Positions 55,424-64,000 are shown, numbered from the stretch's first letter. The stretch: 64,000 bases of DNA from Clostridiales bacterium (GCA_017554745.1 JAFZHS010000021.1:62001-126000); one strand, 5' to 3'. The notes: a model not told the origin generated them from the letters alone. Translations and numbers: made by a program.

Positions 55424-55548
55424 GTCCAAGGCGGAGTGTGATTCTCCGACCGGCGGTAAGCGCGAAAAGCGTAAGCCCGCAAGCCTCATAAATTCTTATG
55501 GTGAGGTTGACCCGGCGTGATTCCGGGGCCGACGGTAAAGTCCGGAAG
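55424..55548 (+). promoter_or_regulatory. FMN riboswitch (RFN element)
   Basis: The conserved RFN strings are present in order: AAGGCGGAGTGTGATTCTCC, GACCGGCGGTAAGC, AAGCCCGCAAGC, GACCCGGCGTGATTCCGGGG, CCGACGGTAAAGTCCGGA. This is the six-stem FMN aptamer. No terminator lies between it and the ATG at 55567; the AAGGAAG ribosome site is 18 bases downstream, so FMN probably blocks translation of ribU by sequestering it. Confidence 0.95.
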
Positions 55549-55566
55549 AAAGGAAGTGTATTTTCA

Positions 55567-56244
55567 ATGTCTGAAACCAATTTGACCGTTAAGGCGGATT
55601 CTCAAGCTGCGCGCAAAATCATGCTGCGCCGTATCGCGTCATGCGCGATCCTCTCTGCTATGGCAGCGATCCTCATGTTCCTTGAGATAAGGCCTTCACT
55701 CTTGCTCCTGCCGTTCCCGGATTTCCTCGCATTCGATTTTTCAGAGGTCCCGGTGCTCATCGGCACATTCGCATTAGGTCCTGTCTGGGGCGTCGTTATC
55801 GAGCTTATCAAGAACCTTCTGCACCTTCCCTTCTCAGGATCCATGGGTGTCGGCGAGCTGTCAAATTTCCTCGTAGGTTCCGTCTTTGTTTTCACAGCAG
55901 GACAGATCTACCGCAAGATGCGCACAAAGAAAGGCGCAGCTATGGCGATGGCTTTCGCCACGCTTATTCTCTCTTTGGCATCGATGCCCATCAACTACTA
56001 CATCAATCTGCCTTTCTACGCTAAAGCATTCGGCCTTTCCATGGATGCCGTCATCGGCATGAGCGCAAAAGTCAATCCGCTCGTTAAAGACCCGATGACC
56101 CTTCTGTTGTTTGTTTTCTTTGCATTCAACCTGTTCAAGGGAATCGTAGTAAGCGTCATCACGTTCTTCGTATATAAACCGATCTCCAAACTGATCAACA
56201 GGACTTACGATAAGACGCACGCGCCAAAGGCCCAAAAAGCTTAA
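55567..56244 (+). CDS. ribU: Riboflavin ECF transporter S component
   Basis: A 225-residue membrane protein that binds riboflavin for an ECF transporter. It has five or six hydrophobic segments; the region FPDFLAFDFSEVPVLIG..GPVWGV (about residues 62-85) is the RibU substrate-binding signature. The start at 55567 is the first ATG after the riboswitch. The ECF-A/A'/T energy module is not nearby, which is normal because it is often shared. The FMN riboswitch makes the assignment firm. Confidence 0.93.
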   Translation: MSETNLTVKADSQAARKIMLRRIASCAILSAMAAILMFLEIRPSLLLLPFPDFLAFDFSEVPVLIGTFALGPVWGVVIELIKNLLHLPFSGSMGVGELSNFLVGSVFVFTAGQIYRKMRTKKGAAMAMAFATLILSLASMPINYYINLPFYAKAFGLSMDAVIGMSAKVNPLVKDPMTLLLFVFFAFNLFKGIVVSVITFFVYKPISKLINRTYDKTHAPKAQKA

Positions 56245-56292
56245 AACACTAAACGGTCTGCCGTAATTATCTTAGTTAATTGGTTAAAAGAA

Positions 56293-56326
56293 CTGATTTC
56301 CTGCCATGCGGGAAATCAGTTTTTTT
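56293..56326 (+). terminator. ribU terminator
   Basis: CTGATTTCCTGCC pairs with GCGGGAAATCAG (56293-56319) and is followed by seven T. It lies 48 bp after the ribU stop and 15 bp before the palindrome array. Confidence 0.9.
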
Positions 56327-56340
56327 GTGTGATTGTTGGG

Positions 56341-56598
56341 ACGGATAAAAACACGAAAATGGTCTGTTTTATCCGTATTTTTGCATTGTAAGGAAGTTCC
56401 GCAACACCTTATTTACGGATAAAAACGCGAATACCATCTGTTTTATCCGTATTTTCGAGCTGAGACAATGCCCCAAAGCGTCTAATGTACGGATAAAAAC
56501 TCAAAGAAGCGGTTTTTTATCCGTAGTCACAAGCAAATATGGCAACTGGAGGCACAAAAAATACGGATAAAAACACAGGAAAGTGCGTTTTTATCCGC
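56341..56598. repeat. Array of four 36-bp palindromes at an exact 74-bp period
   Basis: Units at 56341-56376, 56415-56450, 56489-56524 and 56563-56598 all begin ACGGATAAAAAC and end GTTTTATCCGT (the last ends GTTTTTATCCGC). The central ~12 bases differ. Three spacers of 38 bp show no shared sequence beyond a common ATTTT start in two. The stems are ~11 bp and the period is constant, about seven helical turns. The region is noncoding, between ribU's terminator and the convergent esterase gene (24 bp from its stop). Confidence 0.85.
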
Positions 56599-56622
56599 AG
56601 TGTGCAAAACCAGTCGAAAAAC

Positions 56623-57510
56623 CTACCTTCTTCCCACCGCGTTCTCGGCGATCAATGCGATCGCTTTCTGCGACTGCGGCCAGTCGGGATGCGCAATCTG
56701 GAAAACGTGGTGCATCTTAAGATCGCCGTCATTGAGAGCATCGTCGAACAAAGCATCAGGCAGGTGCGATTTGAACTCCTTGCTCTGCTCGCGCATCATG
56801 TCGTCTTCGCCTGTCACGATGGCGACGCGGAGACCCATGTCGCGATCCACCAGCTTGTTCAGATCGTATGCGTAATCAGGCAGGCGCTGGTGCTCTTTTT
56901 TGTTGTCGGGCAGGTTCTCAAAGAAGAACCCCGGAAATTCCTTGATCGACATCTTGATGCCGGGACAGACCATGCCTGCGGATTCGACTGTTCCCCTGAG
57001 CTTCTCGAAGACCCACATCGCGTGCGCAGTGTGTCTGTTCCTTGCGCAGACGCCAACCATATAAGCGAGATAACCGCCCGCGGAATCACCGACGGTGTGG
57101 TATGTCTTAAAGCCGTATTTGATGTAGACAAAATTCATCGCCTTGAAGATCTCGTTGATTATCTGGGGCAATGTGCAGTCCGGCAGAAGCGTGTAGTCGA
57201 CGTTTACTACGGGGATTCCCGCTTTGATGGCTAAATGCATGCCGAAGTTCCGGTCGAGCTTCTTGGTGCCGTATACAAAAGCTCCGCCGTGAATCAGTAT
57301 GAAGCATTCTTTCGCGCCGTAGCAGCCGAAGGGAGTGTAGATATCAAGCTTTAAGGGCTTGTCGCCGTCTTTGTAGATGATATCAAGCTCGGCTTTGCAG
57401 TCATCAGGTAAAACTTCAGATTCAAGTCTGGGGGTATCGAAGGCCGTGCAATTCTGGATGAAAAGCTTTCTGAACTTTTCTGCCCTGTAGCGTTTGAAAG
57501 AATTGAACAT
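56623..57510 (-). CDS. Alpha/beta-hydrolase, carboxylesterase-like
   Basis: A 295-residue HSL-family esterase-like enzyme. The oxyanion motif is LIHGGAFVYG (about residues 73-82), the nucleophile GDSAGGYLAY (Ser about residue 144), with Asp in TGEDDMM and His in MHHVFQIAHPD near 265-273. There is no signal peptide. Substrate unknown. It is immediately downstream of the O-antigen-ligase-like gene's end? No: that gene lies upstream at 57530, 20 bp away, in the same orientation, so the two may form one operon. Confidence 0.85.
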   Translation of the reverse strand: MFNSFKRYRAEKFRKLFIQNCTAFDTPRLESEVLPDDCKAELDIIYKDGDKPLKLDIYTPFGCYGAKECFILIHGGAFVYGTKKLDRNFGMHLAIKAGIPVVNVDYTLLPDCTLPQIINEIFKAMNFVYIKYGFKTYHTVGDSAGGYLAYMVGVCARNRHTAHAMWVFEKLRGTVESAGMVCPGIKMSIKEFPGFFFENLPDNKKEHQRLPDYAYDLNKLVDRDMGLRVAIVTGEDDMMREQSKEFKSHLPDALFDDALNDGDLKMHHVFQIAHPDWPQSQKAIALIAENAVGRR

Positions 57511-57529
57511 GGGACGCCCCCTTTCTTTG

Positions 57530-58936
57530 TCAGCGCTTCTTGAAAGACACCGCCTTTGTCCTCGGAGTGATAAGACCTAAGAAGATCCAGAAATAGATTG
57601 CTACGTTCATGACGCTTGAGCTTAAGAGTGCCTGTGCAAGATATGCTGCGACAACGCCTAAGCAGATCCAGAGGATGCTCCTCTTCTCTTCGTCCTCCTC
57701 GCCGATGATCGCCTTGACTGCGCCTGTTACGGAGTAGATGAGCAAAGCGAGATAGTTGATGAGCGCGGGGATACCCTGTGTTGCGAGCGTGTGGATGTAT
57801 TCGTTGTGACCCTTGTCCTGGACGCGGCTGACACCTTCGATGTATGTAGGCATCTCCCTGAATGCCTGGCCGAGGTTATCAAGACCGATACCGGTAAGAG
57901 GGTGATTCTTCGTAGCATAGAGAGCGACCTTCCAGATCCAGCCTCTGCCGGAGCCGAAGCCCTCGTCACCTGTGAGAAGATCGGCAACATCATTGCTTGC
58001 GGTGTACTCGACTCTCGAGACGATATAAGGCGTGCACATTACCGTGATGATCATGACCATGAGATAACCGATGGCGATAACGAGGCAGCCGTTTGAGATG
58101 TCTCTGAATGTATCCTTATCGATGTTGCTCTTCTTGCGCATGACAAGAAGCGATACGATGTATGTGAATACGAGGCCGATCATGCCGAGCCATGCAAGAC
58201 GTGCCTGGCTTGCAAGGAGCGTGTAGAACACGAGCAGTGATACGGCGTAGATGACCCACTTGAAGATCTGTGACTTGAAGAGCTTTTTGCTGAAGATGAA
58301 AAGGCCTGCGGTAACAGCTGTAAGGACTGTCGAGAGCGTGCCGTAGAAGTTGGTGTTCTGGACTGTGCCGTAAGTTGTTTTCGAGACGCGGTCATCACGG
58401 AAGAGACAGTATGTGATCTCCCAGTCGAATGTCTGGAAGTATGCGATGACGCCTTCTAAGAGCGCTACGAAAACAAGTGAATACATAAGCCTCTTGCGGA
58501 GATTGGGATCCTTGATCATGGAGCCCGCATAGAACAGGCCGTAGTAGCACAGGAAGTGCGTAGGCCATTCGCAGTAATATTCTGAACCGCCTGCGAATAC
58601 GCCGCGGTTAACGGAGAAGATCATCGACAGCAGCATGAAGACCGTGAGCGTGACATAGAAGATGTCTGCGACGTAGAGCTTGAAGCCCTTAACTATCCTC
58701 ATGACGAACGTGATGATGATGAACGCGGTCAGCACGATCGCGAAATATTTAATAATGTGGGCCTGGTACTTGGACGGCGTGAATCTCCTGAACGATCCTA
58801 CCTTCCATTTTCTCAAGAACTCGAAAACAACCTCGATAACAGGCAGCAGCACAAGAAGTGCCATGGACATGTAGCAGAAGATCTTATCCTGGAGCTTCTC
58901 ATACATTGACGGCTTTAACGCTACTTCGTCAGTCAT
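57530..58936 (-). CDS. O-antigen ligase/polymerase-family membrane protein
   Basis: A 468-residue membrane protein with about 11-12 hydrophobic segments. The large extracellular loop near residues 300-370 has SGRGWIWKVALYATKNHPLTGIGLDN and DKGHNEYIHTLATQG, the Wzy_C/WaaL signature. Such enzymes join or polymerise lipid-linked surface polysaccharides. The ATG at 58936 has AAGGGG seven bases upstream; an earlier ATG three residues upstream is too close. With glf and the GT-C protein, it points to a surface glycan, though the genes are 30 kb apart. Confidence 0.8.
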   Translation of the reverse strand: MTDEVALKPSMYEKLQDKIFCYMSMALLVLLPVIEVVFEFLRKWKVGSFRRFTPSKYQAHIIKYFAIVLTAFIIITFVMRIVKGFKLYVADIFYVTLTVFMLLSMIFSVNRGVFAGGSEYYCEWPTHFLCYYGLFYAGSMIKDPNLRKRLMYSLVFVALLEGVIAYFQTFDWEITYCLFRDDRVSKTTYGTVQNTNFYGTLSTVLTAVTAGLFIFSKKLFKSQIFKWVIYAVSLLVFYTLLASQARLAWLGMIGLVFTYIVSLLVMRKKSNIDKDTFRDISNGCLVIAIGYLMVMIITVMCTPYIVSRVEYTASNDVADLLTGDEGFGSGRGWIWKVALYATKNHPLTGIGLDNLGQAFREMPTYIEGVSRVQDKGHNEYIHTLATQGIPALINYLALLIYSVTGAVKAIIGEEDEEKRSILWICLGVVAAYLAQALLSSSVMNVAIYFWIFLGLITPRTKAVSFKKR

Positions 58937-59064
58937 TTGCATTCCCCTTTTTGTACAAAAACATTTCGTTATTTTGCTCATTATAAGTTATTAGCAAGAC
59001 TGTGGGTACCCTTGCCTTATGTATGTTATATAATTGACACATCAAGAATTAACGGAGGATCCGT

Positions 59065-59964
59065 ATGTCAGAAGTGTCAGCACGCGAACAGTTATCCGGG
59101 CTCGTCGCATCCTTTATGGCTTATTCAGCAGGTCATCTCCCTGAAGACGTAAAGGTCCGTCTTGCGCAGATGAAAGAGATCGAGAACGAGGGCTTTGCTC
59201 CCGAGATCTACAACGTAATGGAAAAGAATATGCAGCTCGCGGATTCTTTGAAAAGGCCTTCGTGCCAGGACACGGGAATCCCGCAGTTTTTCGCGCGCGT
59301 CGGATCAAAGTGGCCCTACATGGACATCATCGAAGATGCGCTTATAGACGCCGTAAAGGAAGCAACGGAAAAGGCTCCGTTAAGACATAATGCAGTCGAG
59401 GTTTTCGACGAGAAAAATACAGGAAACAATATAGGAACCCACTGCCCCTGGATCGACTGGGAGATCGTAAAAGACAGCGACCAGTTGGAACTCTATTTTT
59501 ACATGGCAGGCGGCGGATGCTCGCTCCCCGGATTCTCCAAAGTGCTCATGCCCTTGGAAGGCTACGACGGTATCGCAAAGGCAGTCTTTGACCAGATGAC
59601 TACATACGGCGTAAACGCATGCCCTCCGTGCCTCGTAGGCATCGGCATCGCAGGTTCGTCGGAAGTAGCTGCAAAGCTCTCCAAGAAAGCTCTTTTAAGA
59701 CAGGTCGGATCGCACAATCCGAACCCCAAGGCAGCGCAGATGGAAAAGCTCATCGAAGACGGACTTAACTCCATTGGTTTAGGACCCGGCGGATTCGGCG
59801 GCAAGCTCTCCGTCATGGGCGTTAACATCGAGCAGGCTTCAAGACACCCGGCCACACTTGCAATGGGACTTTCCACCGCATGCTGGGCACACAGAAGAGC
59901 AGGCATCAGGATCAATCCTGACTTCACCTACGATTTCTTCACACACAAGGGGGCAGTCTTATGA
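59065..59964 (+). CDS. Fumarate hydratase class I, alpha subunit
   Basis: A 299-residue subunit of the oxygen-sensitive [4Fe-4S] fumarase (or L-tartrate dehydratase, TtdA-like). The cluster cysteines are visible in KRPSCQDTGIPQF (about 67-79), GGCSLPG (about 151) and CPPCLVGIGIAGSSE (about 190). GGAGG precedes the ATG. Its stop overlaps the beta subunit's start (ATGA). Fumarase and tartrate dehydratase cannot be separated by sequence here; there is no tartrate gene nearby, so fumarase is favoured. Confidence 0.88.
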   Translation: MSEVSAREQLSGLVASFMAYSAGHLPEDVKVRLAQMKEIENEGFAPEIYNVMEKNMQLADSLKRPSCQDTGIPQFFARVGSKWPYMDIIEDALIDAVKEATEKAPLRHNAVEVFDEKNTGNNIGTHCPWIDWEIVKDSDQLELYFYMAGGGCSLPGFSKVLMPLEGYDGIAKAVFDQMTTYGVNACPPCLVGIGIAGSSEVAAKLSKKALLRQVGSHNPNPKAAQMEKLIEDGLNSIGLGPGGFGGKLSVMGVNIEQASRHPATLAMGLSTACWAHRRAGIRINPDFTYDFFTHKGAVL

Positions 59965-60584
59965 GCACATTCGAATTTAAAACACCCGTAACAGACGAAG
60001 ATATCAGGAAGGTACACATCGGCGACGTCATCTATCTTACAGGCGACATCGTTACCGGCAGGGATGACGTTCATCACAGAGTAGTGATCGGTGGCAAGGA
60101 GCCCCCTGTAGACCTTAAGGGCAAGGCCATCTTCCACGCAGGCCCCATCATGAAAAAGATCTCTGCTGAAGGCGAGCCCGATAAGTACAAGGTAATCAGC
60201 GTAGGTCCTACGACTTCCATGCGTATGGAAAAAGCACAGGCTGAGTTCCTTGCAAAGACAGGCGTTAAGATCATCATCGGCAAGGGCGGAATGGGCCCTA
60301 AGACCACTCAGGGCTGCATCGATAACTGCGCCATCCACACTATCTTCCCCGGCGGCTGCGCCGTAGTAGCTGCTGAAGAAGTAATCGACTGCGAAGGCGT
60401 GGAGTGGCTCGACCTGGGCATGCCCGAGGCTATGTGGAAGCTTAACTGCAACCGCTTCGGACCTTTGATCGTCTCCATCGATTCTTACGGAAATAATCTC
60501 ATCGAGAACAACAAGATCGATTTCAACACCAGAAAAGAGAAGGCTCTTGAAGACCTCAGGGGCAAGCTCGATTTCATGGAATAA
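59961..60584 (+). CDS. Fumarate hydratase class I, beta subunit
   Basis: A 207-residue beta subunit completing the alpha2beta2 hydratase. It has the YLTGDIVTGRDDVHHR motif (about 24-39), GPTTSMRME near residue 85 and GKGGMGPKT (about 106-114), all typical of TtdB/FumB-C-terminal proteins. Translational coupling with the alpha subunit is evident. It would interconvert malate and fumarate in a branched anaerobic TCA route. No other TCA genes are in the window. Confidence 0.88.
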   Translation: MSTFEFKTPVTDEDIRKVHIGDVIYLTGDIVTGRDDVHHRVVIGGKEPPVDLKGKAIFHAGPIMKKISAEGEPDKYKVISVGPTTSMRMEKAQAEFLAKTGVKIIIGKGGMGPKTTQGCIDNCAIHTIFPGGCAVVAAEEVIDCEGVEWLDLGMPEAMWKLNCNRFGPLIVSIDSYGNNLIENNKIDFNTRKEKALEDLRGKLDFME

Positions 60585-60585
60585 G

Positions 60586-61302
60586 ATGACGTCAAAGCCA
60601 AGTCCTTCATACGAGAAATATCCCGACCTTAAAACACTTTCCAAAGAAGGTGTTAAGCTTTTGATCTTCGATCTCGACGGCACGCTTTTAGATTCCATGA
60701 GCGTGTGGAATGATGTCGACGTCGAATTCTTAGGCCGCTACGGATACGAAGTGACTCCCGAATATACAGACATGGTAAAGCGCGCTTCGATAGAAGATGC
60801 TGCGCGTTATACGCAGACCAAGTACCGCATTCCCTTGACCTGGCAGGAGATCGTCGATACATGGGAATCGATGGTCTTCGAGTTTTACGAGAAAGAAGTG
60901 TGTCTCAAAGAGGGCGCGCTCGAGTATTTAAAGGAAGCGAAAAGACTCGGCTTTGCTTTGAGCGTTACGACTGCGCTGTCCCGCAAAAATGCTTCGGCCG
61001 CGCTCACTCACACGGGGATAAAAGATCTTTTCGACTGCGTGATAACTTTGGAAGACTTGGGCGGCAAGATCGATAAGAGCAAGCCCGATATATTCCTCCG
61101 CGCGAGCGGATATATCTCCGCATCAGGCAACGTGATTACTCCGGATAAAGCACTGGTCTTTGACGACGTGTCACAGTCAATCAACGGTGCCAGATCAGGC
61201 GGTTTCTTAACCTGCGCCGTATATGACAACATCGGCTGCGGAGGCCCCGGGAGGTGGGCAGACTTCGCAGCCGGATGTGATTTTGCGCTTCTGAAATTCT
61301 GA
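60586..61302 (+). CDS. HAD-superfamily phosphatase, beta-phosphoglucomutase-like
   Basis: A 238-residue hydrolase. The start at 60586, one base after the fumarase beta stop, is preferred to longer in-frame starts within it. HAD motif I is LIFDLDGTLLDSM (about residues 22-34), motif II the TTALSR region (about 127), motif III Lys in GKIDKSKPD and motif IV VFDDVSQS. The substrate is unknown. Position suggests co-transcription with fumarase, but there is no clear pathway link. Confidence 0.82.
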   Translation: MTSKPSPSYEKYPDLKTLSKEGVKLLIFDLDGTLLDSMSVWNDVDVEFLGRYGYEVTPEYTDMVKRASIEDAARYTQTKYRIPLTWQEIVDTWESMVFEFYEKEVCLKEGALEYLKEAKRLGFALSVTTALSRKNASAALTHTGIKDLFDCVITLEDLGGKIDKSKPDIFLRASGYISASGNVITPDKALVFDDVSQSINGARSGGFLTCAVYDNIGCGGPGRWADFAAGCDFALLKF

Positions 61303-61426
61303 TCTTTCTATGCTTTATTTTCTGTTGTCTGTTTATCCCTTATCTGAATAGTTTACCTCCTTAAGATTTCCCCGTTTGCGGCTTTTACACCTGTCAGATT
61401 TCAGAATATCTTAAATGGCGTCGGAC

Positions 61427-62551
61427 TTATTCCTTCTCCTCTGCCTTGTTGTCTTCTTTCTTTTCCGTTTCTTCTGCCTTTTCTTCCTTAGCTTCCTCAG
61501 CCTTGGCTTCTTCCTTTTCAGCTGCAAGCGCCTCTGCTTCCTGCTTTGCCTTAAGGGCTTTTCTTGCCTTCTTTCTCTTGCTCTTGAAGACGAAGAGTAC
61601 TATGAGGCCTGCGATGATGAATACTGCGAATACGATGAGTCCGGGAATTGCTGCGATGATGTCGAGCAGGAGATCCTGGAAGAAGATCTTTGTGTTTTCC
61701 CATGTATCAGCGAACTGTTCGGATACTCTTTCCTGGTATGTGACAACGTGCGGCTCTTCTACTTCAGTCTCTTCAAGGACTTCTGTAAGTGAGAGATTGA
61801 GTGTTGCGTATGTGACCTGGTTCTCGAGAACTCTGATCCTTGATTCGTAGCATTCGATCTCATATCTGACGTCGCTTAATCTGTTCTGCAAAACGATGAT
61901 GGTATCGAGATCCTGTGCGTTGTCGAGGAGCTCTAAGAGCTGGTCGTATTCGACTCTGAGAGACTCTACTCTTGCCTTGGAATCAACGTATTCGAGTGTT
62001 ACGTCTGATGTGCTCTCGCCTGAAGAGATTATCGTGCAGGAATTGCCGACTTTCTCAAGGAGCGTGTCGAGCTGGTCTGCGGGAATGCGCACCTGGTAGT
62101 AAGCCGTGCGCAGGTCTTTGTCATTGCCTGTTCCTGCGATGGAAGAATACTCGATATATCCTCCGAGGAACTTGATTTGTGCTTCGACATCAGTCTTAAC
62201 ACGGTCGAATTCCTTCGTCTCTGCCGACATCGTAACGGTCCTGATAAGAAGTCTTCCTGCCTCGGGATCGATGTTGACTTCGCTGTCGATCTTTTCTCCG
62301 TTCGTGACACTCATGTCTCTTGTGTCAAAATTCTCGTCGTAGCCGTATTCATATTCCCAGTCTGCCTCCACATCGGCGGCTCCGCTTGTAGCAGAATATG
62401 ATTTCGTGTTTCCCGATCCGGCCTGTGCATACATCGCGTTATCGGAATGCGAATCCACTCTCGCATCAGCTTGCTTTGTAGCGCTGCATCCTGCGATCAT
62501 GGACACGGCCAGAAGCCCTGCTATGATTGAAACCGGTAATAACTTTTTCAT
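61427..62551 (-). CDS. DUF4349 membrane lipoprotein
   Basis: A 374-residue lipoprotein. The start at 62551 follows GGAGGG; the lipobox is MIAGC. The middle (about 95-290) is the DUF4349 domain, with RLLIRTVTMSAETKEFDRV at its start and a coiled-coil-like stretch (ESLRVEYDQLLELLDNAQDL). A membrane helix (about 300-325) is followed by a Lys/Glu/Ala-rich charged tail of ~50 residues. The family is found in many Firmicutes; its role is unknown. Confidence 0.85.
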   Translation of the reverse strand: MKKLLPVSIIAGLLAVSMIAGCSATKQADARVDSHSDNAMYAQAGSGNTKSYSATSGAADVEADWEYEYGYDENFDTRDMSVTNGEKIDSEVNIDPEAGRLLIRTVTMSAETKEFDRVKTDVEAQIKFLGGYIEYSSIAGTGNDKDLRTAYYQVRIPADQLDTLLEKVGNSCTIISSGESTSDVTLEYVDSKARVESLRVEYDQLLELLDNAQDLDTIIVLQNRLSDVRYEIECYESRIRVLENQVTYATLNLSLTEVLEETEVEEPHVVTYQERVSEQFADTWENTKIFFQDLLLDIIAAIPGLIVFAVFIIAGLIVLFVFKSKRKKARKALKAKQEAEALAAEKEEAKAEEAKEEKAEETEKKEDNKAEEKE

Positions 62552-62671
62552 ATATTTACCCTCCGTTTTTTGGTTCGGTTTTATTGCCGTTGTTACCATA
62601 GATACAGACTTGGGGTCTCAATTGTTGCACCCTGCTCGAAAAATCTTCTCCGCAGCTTTATACTTATCCCT

Positions 62672-63760
62672 ATGAACGATTCAAAACACTTGACTGATCT
62701 CTGGGAATACCTCGCAAAAGAACGCCGCCCCATCGCCCTCTACGGCACCGGTGACGGCGCAGACAAGATAATTGCCGTCCTCGGATCCCGCGGGCTGTCA
62801 GGCCTCATTTCCGCCGTCTTCGCAAGCGACGGCTTTGTAAGGGACCGCATGTTCCACGGCTTTAAGGTCATCTCTTATGATGAGTGCTGCAAGACGCTCC
62901 CGTCTGACTTCATCGTCCTCGTCTGTTTCGGATCTTCAAGGCCCGAGGTCTTGTCTTTTGTGGAAAAGATCGCATCCGAAAGAGAGCTCTATGTCCCGGA
63001 TGTGCCTGTGTACGGAAATATATTATTCGACCGCGCGTTTTATGAATCGAATGCTGCTGTTATAGATGAAGCCGCATCACATCTTGCAGACGATGTCTCG
63101 CGCAATTGCTACGAGAATTACATCAGCTACAAGCTCACGGGCGACATGAAATATCTCGCATCCTGCGAGTCTCCTGAAGATGAAGAATTCTCTCTGCTCT
63201 CCGGCATGCGCGAAGGCTGTTTTGTCGATCTCGGCGCATACTACGGCGACACCGTCAGGCGTTATCTCGGAAAGTTCCCCTGCCTTACCTCGTGCGTTGC
63301 CGTCGAGCCCGAAAGGCATTCATTCGCAAAGCTTTCCGCATATGCCGGGGAGCTCGCCGATAAAGGCTTCGGCATCAGGTGTATCAACGCTCTTGCCGGC
63401 GGCAAAACAGGCGTAGAGCAGGTGTCTTCATCCAGGGGCCGCGGAACGCGCGCCGCAGTAAACAGCAACGTCACTTTGAAAAACACGCGCGAGATCGATG
63501 TCATCACTGTAGATTCTTTGGGGCTTGATAACGTAAGCTTCATTAAGTTCGACGTCGAAGGCTCCGAGCTTGAAGCGATCGAAGGCGCGCGTGAGACCAT
63601 CTTAAAGTCGCGCCCCGTCATGAAGATCGCGTGCTATCACAGGAGCGAGGATGTTTTCGCGCTCGTGCAAAAAGTGCTTGAGATAAGGCCTGATTACAAG
63701 GTCTATATGCGCCACACAAAGTGCATCCCCGGCTGGGACACTGACTTCTACTTCATCTGA
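62672..63760 (+). CDS. FkbM-family methyltransferase
   Basis: A 362-residue protein. An N-terminal ~115-residue Rossmann-like domain (IALYGTGDGADKII, residues 19-32) resembles those of sugar-modifying enzymes. A SAM-dependent FkbM methyltransferase domain follows: FVDLGAYYGDTVRRYL (motif I), SFIKFDVEGSELEAIEG near residue 285 and a C-terminal His/Tyr region. The ATG at 62672 lacks a Shine-Dalgarno; TATACT (62659-62664) is 7 bp away. FkbM enzymes often methylate surface polysaccharides or glycans. Acceptor unknown. Confidence 0.78.
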   Translation: MNDSKHLTDLWEYLAKERRPIALYGTGDGADKIIAVLGSRGLSGLISAVFASDGFVRDRMFHGFKVISYDECCKTLPSDFIVLVCFGSSRPEVLSFVEKIASERELYVPDVPVYGNILFDRAFYESNAAVIDEAASHLADDVSRNCYENYISYKLTGDMKYLASCESPEDEEFSLLSGMREGCFVDLGAYYGDTVRRYLGKFPCLTSCVAVEPERHSFAKLSAYAGELADKGFGIRCINALAGGKTGVEQVSSSRGRGTRAAVNSNVTLKNTREIDVITVDSLGLDNVSFIKFDVEGSELEAIEGARETILKSRPVMKIACYHRSEDVFALVQKVLEIRPDYKVYMRHTKCIPGWDTDFYFI

Positions 63761-63768
63761 GGCGCTAT

Positions 63769-64000
63769 ATGAAGATACTGATCGTAAGTGACTCGCACGG
63801 AATGAACGGACCTTTAAGAAAAGCTATCCTTAAGGAAGCTCCTGATATGCTGATCCATTTAGGCGACGCCGAATATTCCACCATGGAAATCGCTTCCTGG
63901 GCAGGCTCGCCCAAAACTCCCTGCATCTTCGTAAAAGGCAACTGCGACTACAATTCCTACGACTCCGCGGTCATCAAAAACGACGCTGCGTTTGAGCTCA
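63769..64000 (+). CDS. YfcE/MJ0936-type metallophosphoesterase, 3' end cut by the window edge
   Basis: The first 77 residues are present. They have the calcineurin-like metal motifs ILIVSDSHGM (residues 3-12), LIHLGDAE (about 28-35) and VKGNCD (about 55-60), i.e. the YfcE-like phosphodiesterase family. The final His motifs lie outside the window. It starts 8 bp after the FkbM gene in the same orientation, so it is probably co-transcribed. Confidence 0.85.
   Translation, partial: MKILIVSDSHGMNGPLRKAILKEAPDMLIHLGDAEYSTMEIASWAGSPKTPCIFVKGNCDYNSYDSAVIKNDAAFEL

Noticed and set aside
56341..56598. Reading the 36/38-bp array as a CRISPR array
   Set aside because: The repeat centres differ between units, two spacers share their first five bases, there are only four units, and no cas gene is in the window.

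Overview
The window looks like a piece of chromosome from an anaerobic, mid-GC Firmicute of the class Clostridia. The evidence is strong AGGAGG-type ribosome sites, a tryptophan T-box, an FMN riboswitch feeding a RibU-type ECF transporter, FabK in place of FabI, type III glutamine synthetase, a two-gene SufBC-like Fe-S system, GatCAB, and a two-subunit class I fumarase. Species cannot be named from the sequence. I saw no rRNA, tRNA, transposase, phage gene or cas gene. Most genes lie on the minus strand.

Layout: 1-9.8 kb holds the 3'-truncated pyrG and a nitrogen-assimilation block (gltB-gltD-glnN) with a divergent LysR regulator. 10.7-13.1 kb is trpE-trpG behind a Trp T-box. 13.2-18.4 kb encodes two paralogous solute-binding lipoproteins without permeases and a membrane-anchored SurA/PrsA-like protein. 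18.5-23.7 kb is gatC-gatA-gatB-CorC-HAD, tightly packed. 24.1-29.7 kb is an envelope block: two SurA-like lipoproteins, UDP-galactopyranose mutase and a GT-C-type membrane glycosyltransferase. A macro-domain gene follows. 30.6-36.1 kb is the fatty-acid operon fabH-K-D-G-F-Z, with two FabT-like operators flanking its promoter.

36.3-41.8 kb is the most unusual coding region. It is a compact polyketide/fatty-acid-like cluster: an asparaginase, a C39/papain-like protein, an ACP, a 753-residue fusion of an intact ketosynthase with a ketosynthase-like half that has lost its catalytic residues (a KS-chain-length-factor arrangement in one chain), a ketoreductase and a flavodoxin-like reductase. 41.9-47.5 kb has xthA, a very large LacI-sensor/degenerate GGDEF/EAL/beta-repeat protein and a DUF4236 protein. 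48.1-51.8 kb has the SufBC pair and the divergent glmS. 51.8-52.8 kb is a short AT-rich island with a gene remnant and a small membrane protein. 52.8-64 kb has a Sel1-like protein, a lipoprotein, the FMN riboswitch and ribU, an esterase, an O-antigen-ligase-like protein, fumarase, a HAD phosphatase, a DUF4349 lipoprotein, an FkbM methyltransferase and a 3'-truncated phosphoesterase.

The noncoding DNA is also notable. Between ribU and the esterase gene lie four 36-bp palindromes at an exact 74-bp period. A ~196-bp two-hairpin element occurs in three intergenic regions (two full copies in opposite orientations, one partial). A different palindrome/direct-repeat cluster lies beside the third copy. 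I could run no searches; family names come from motifs read in the translations.
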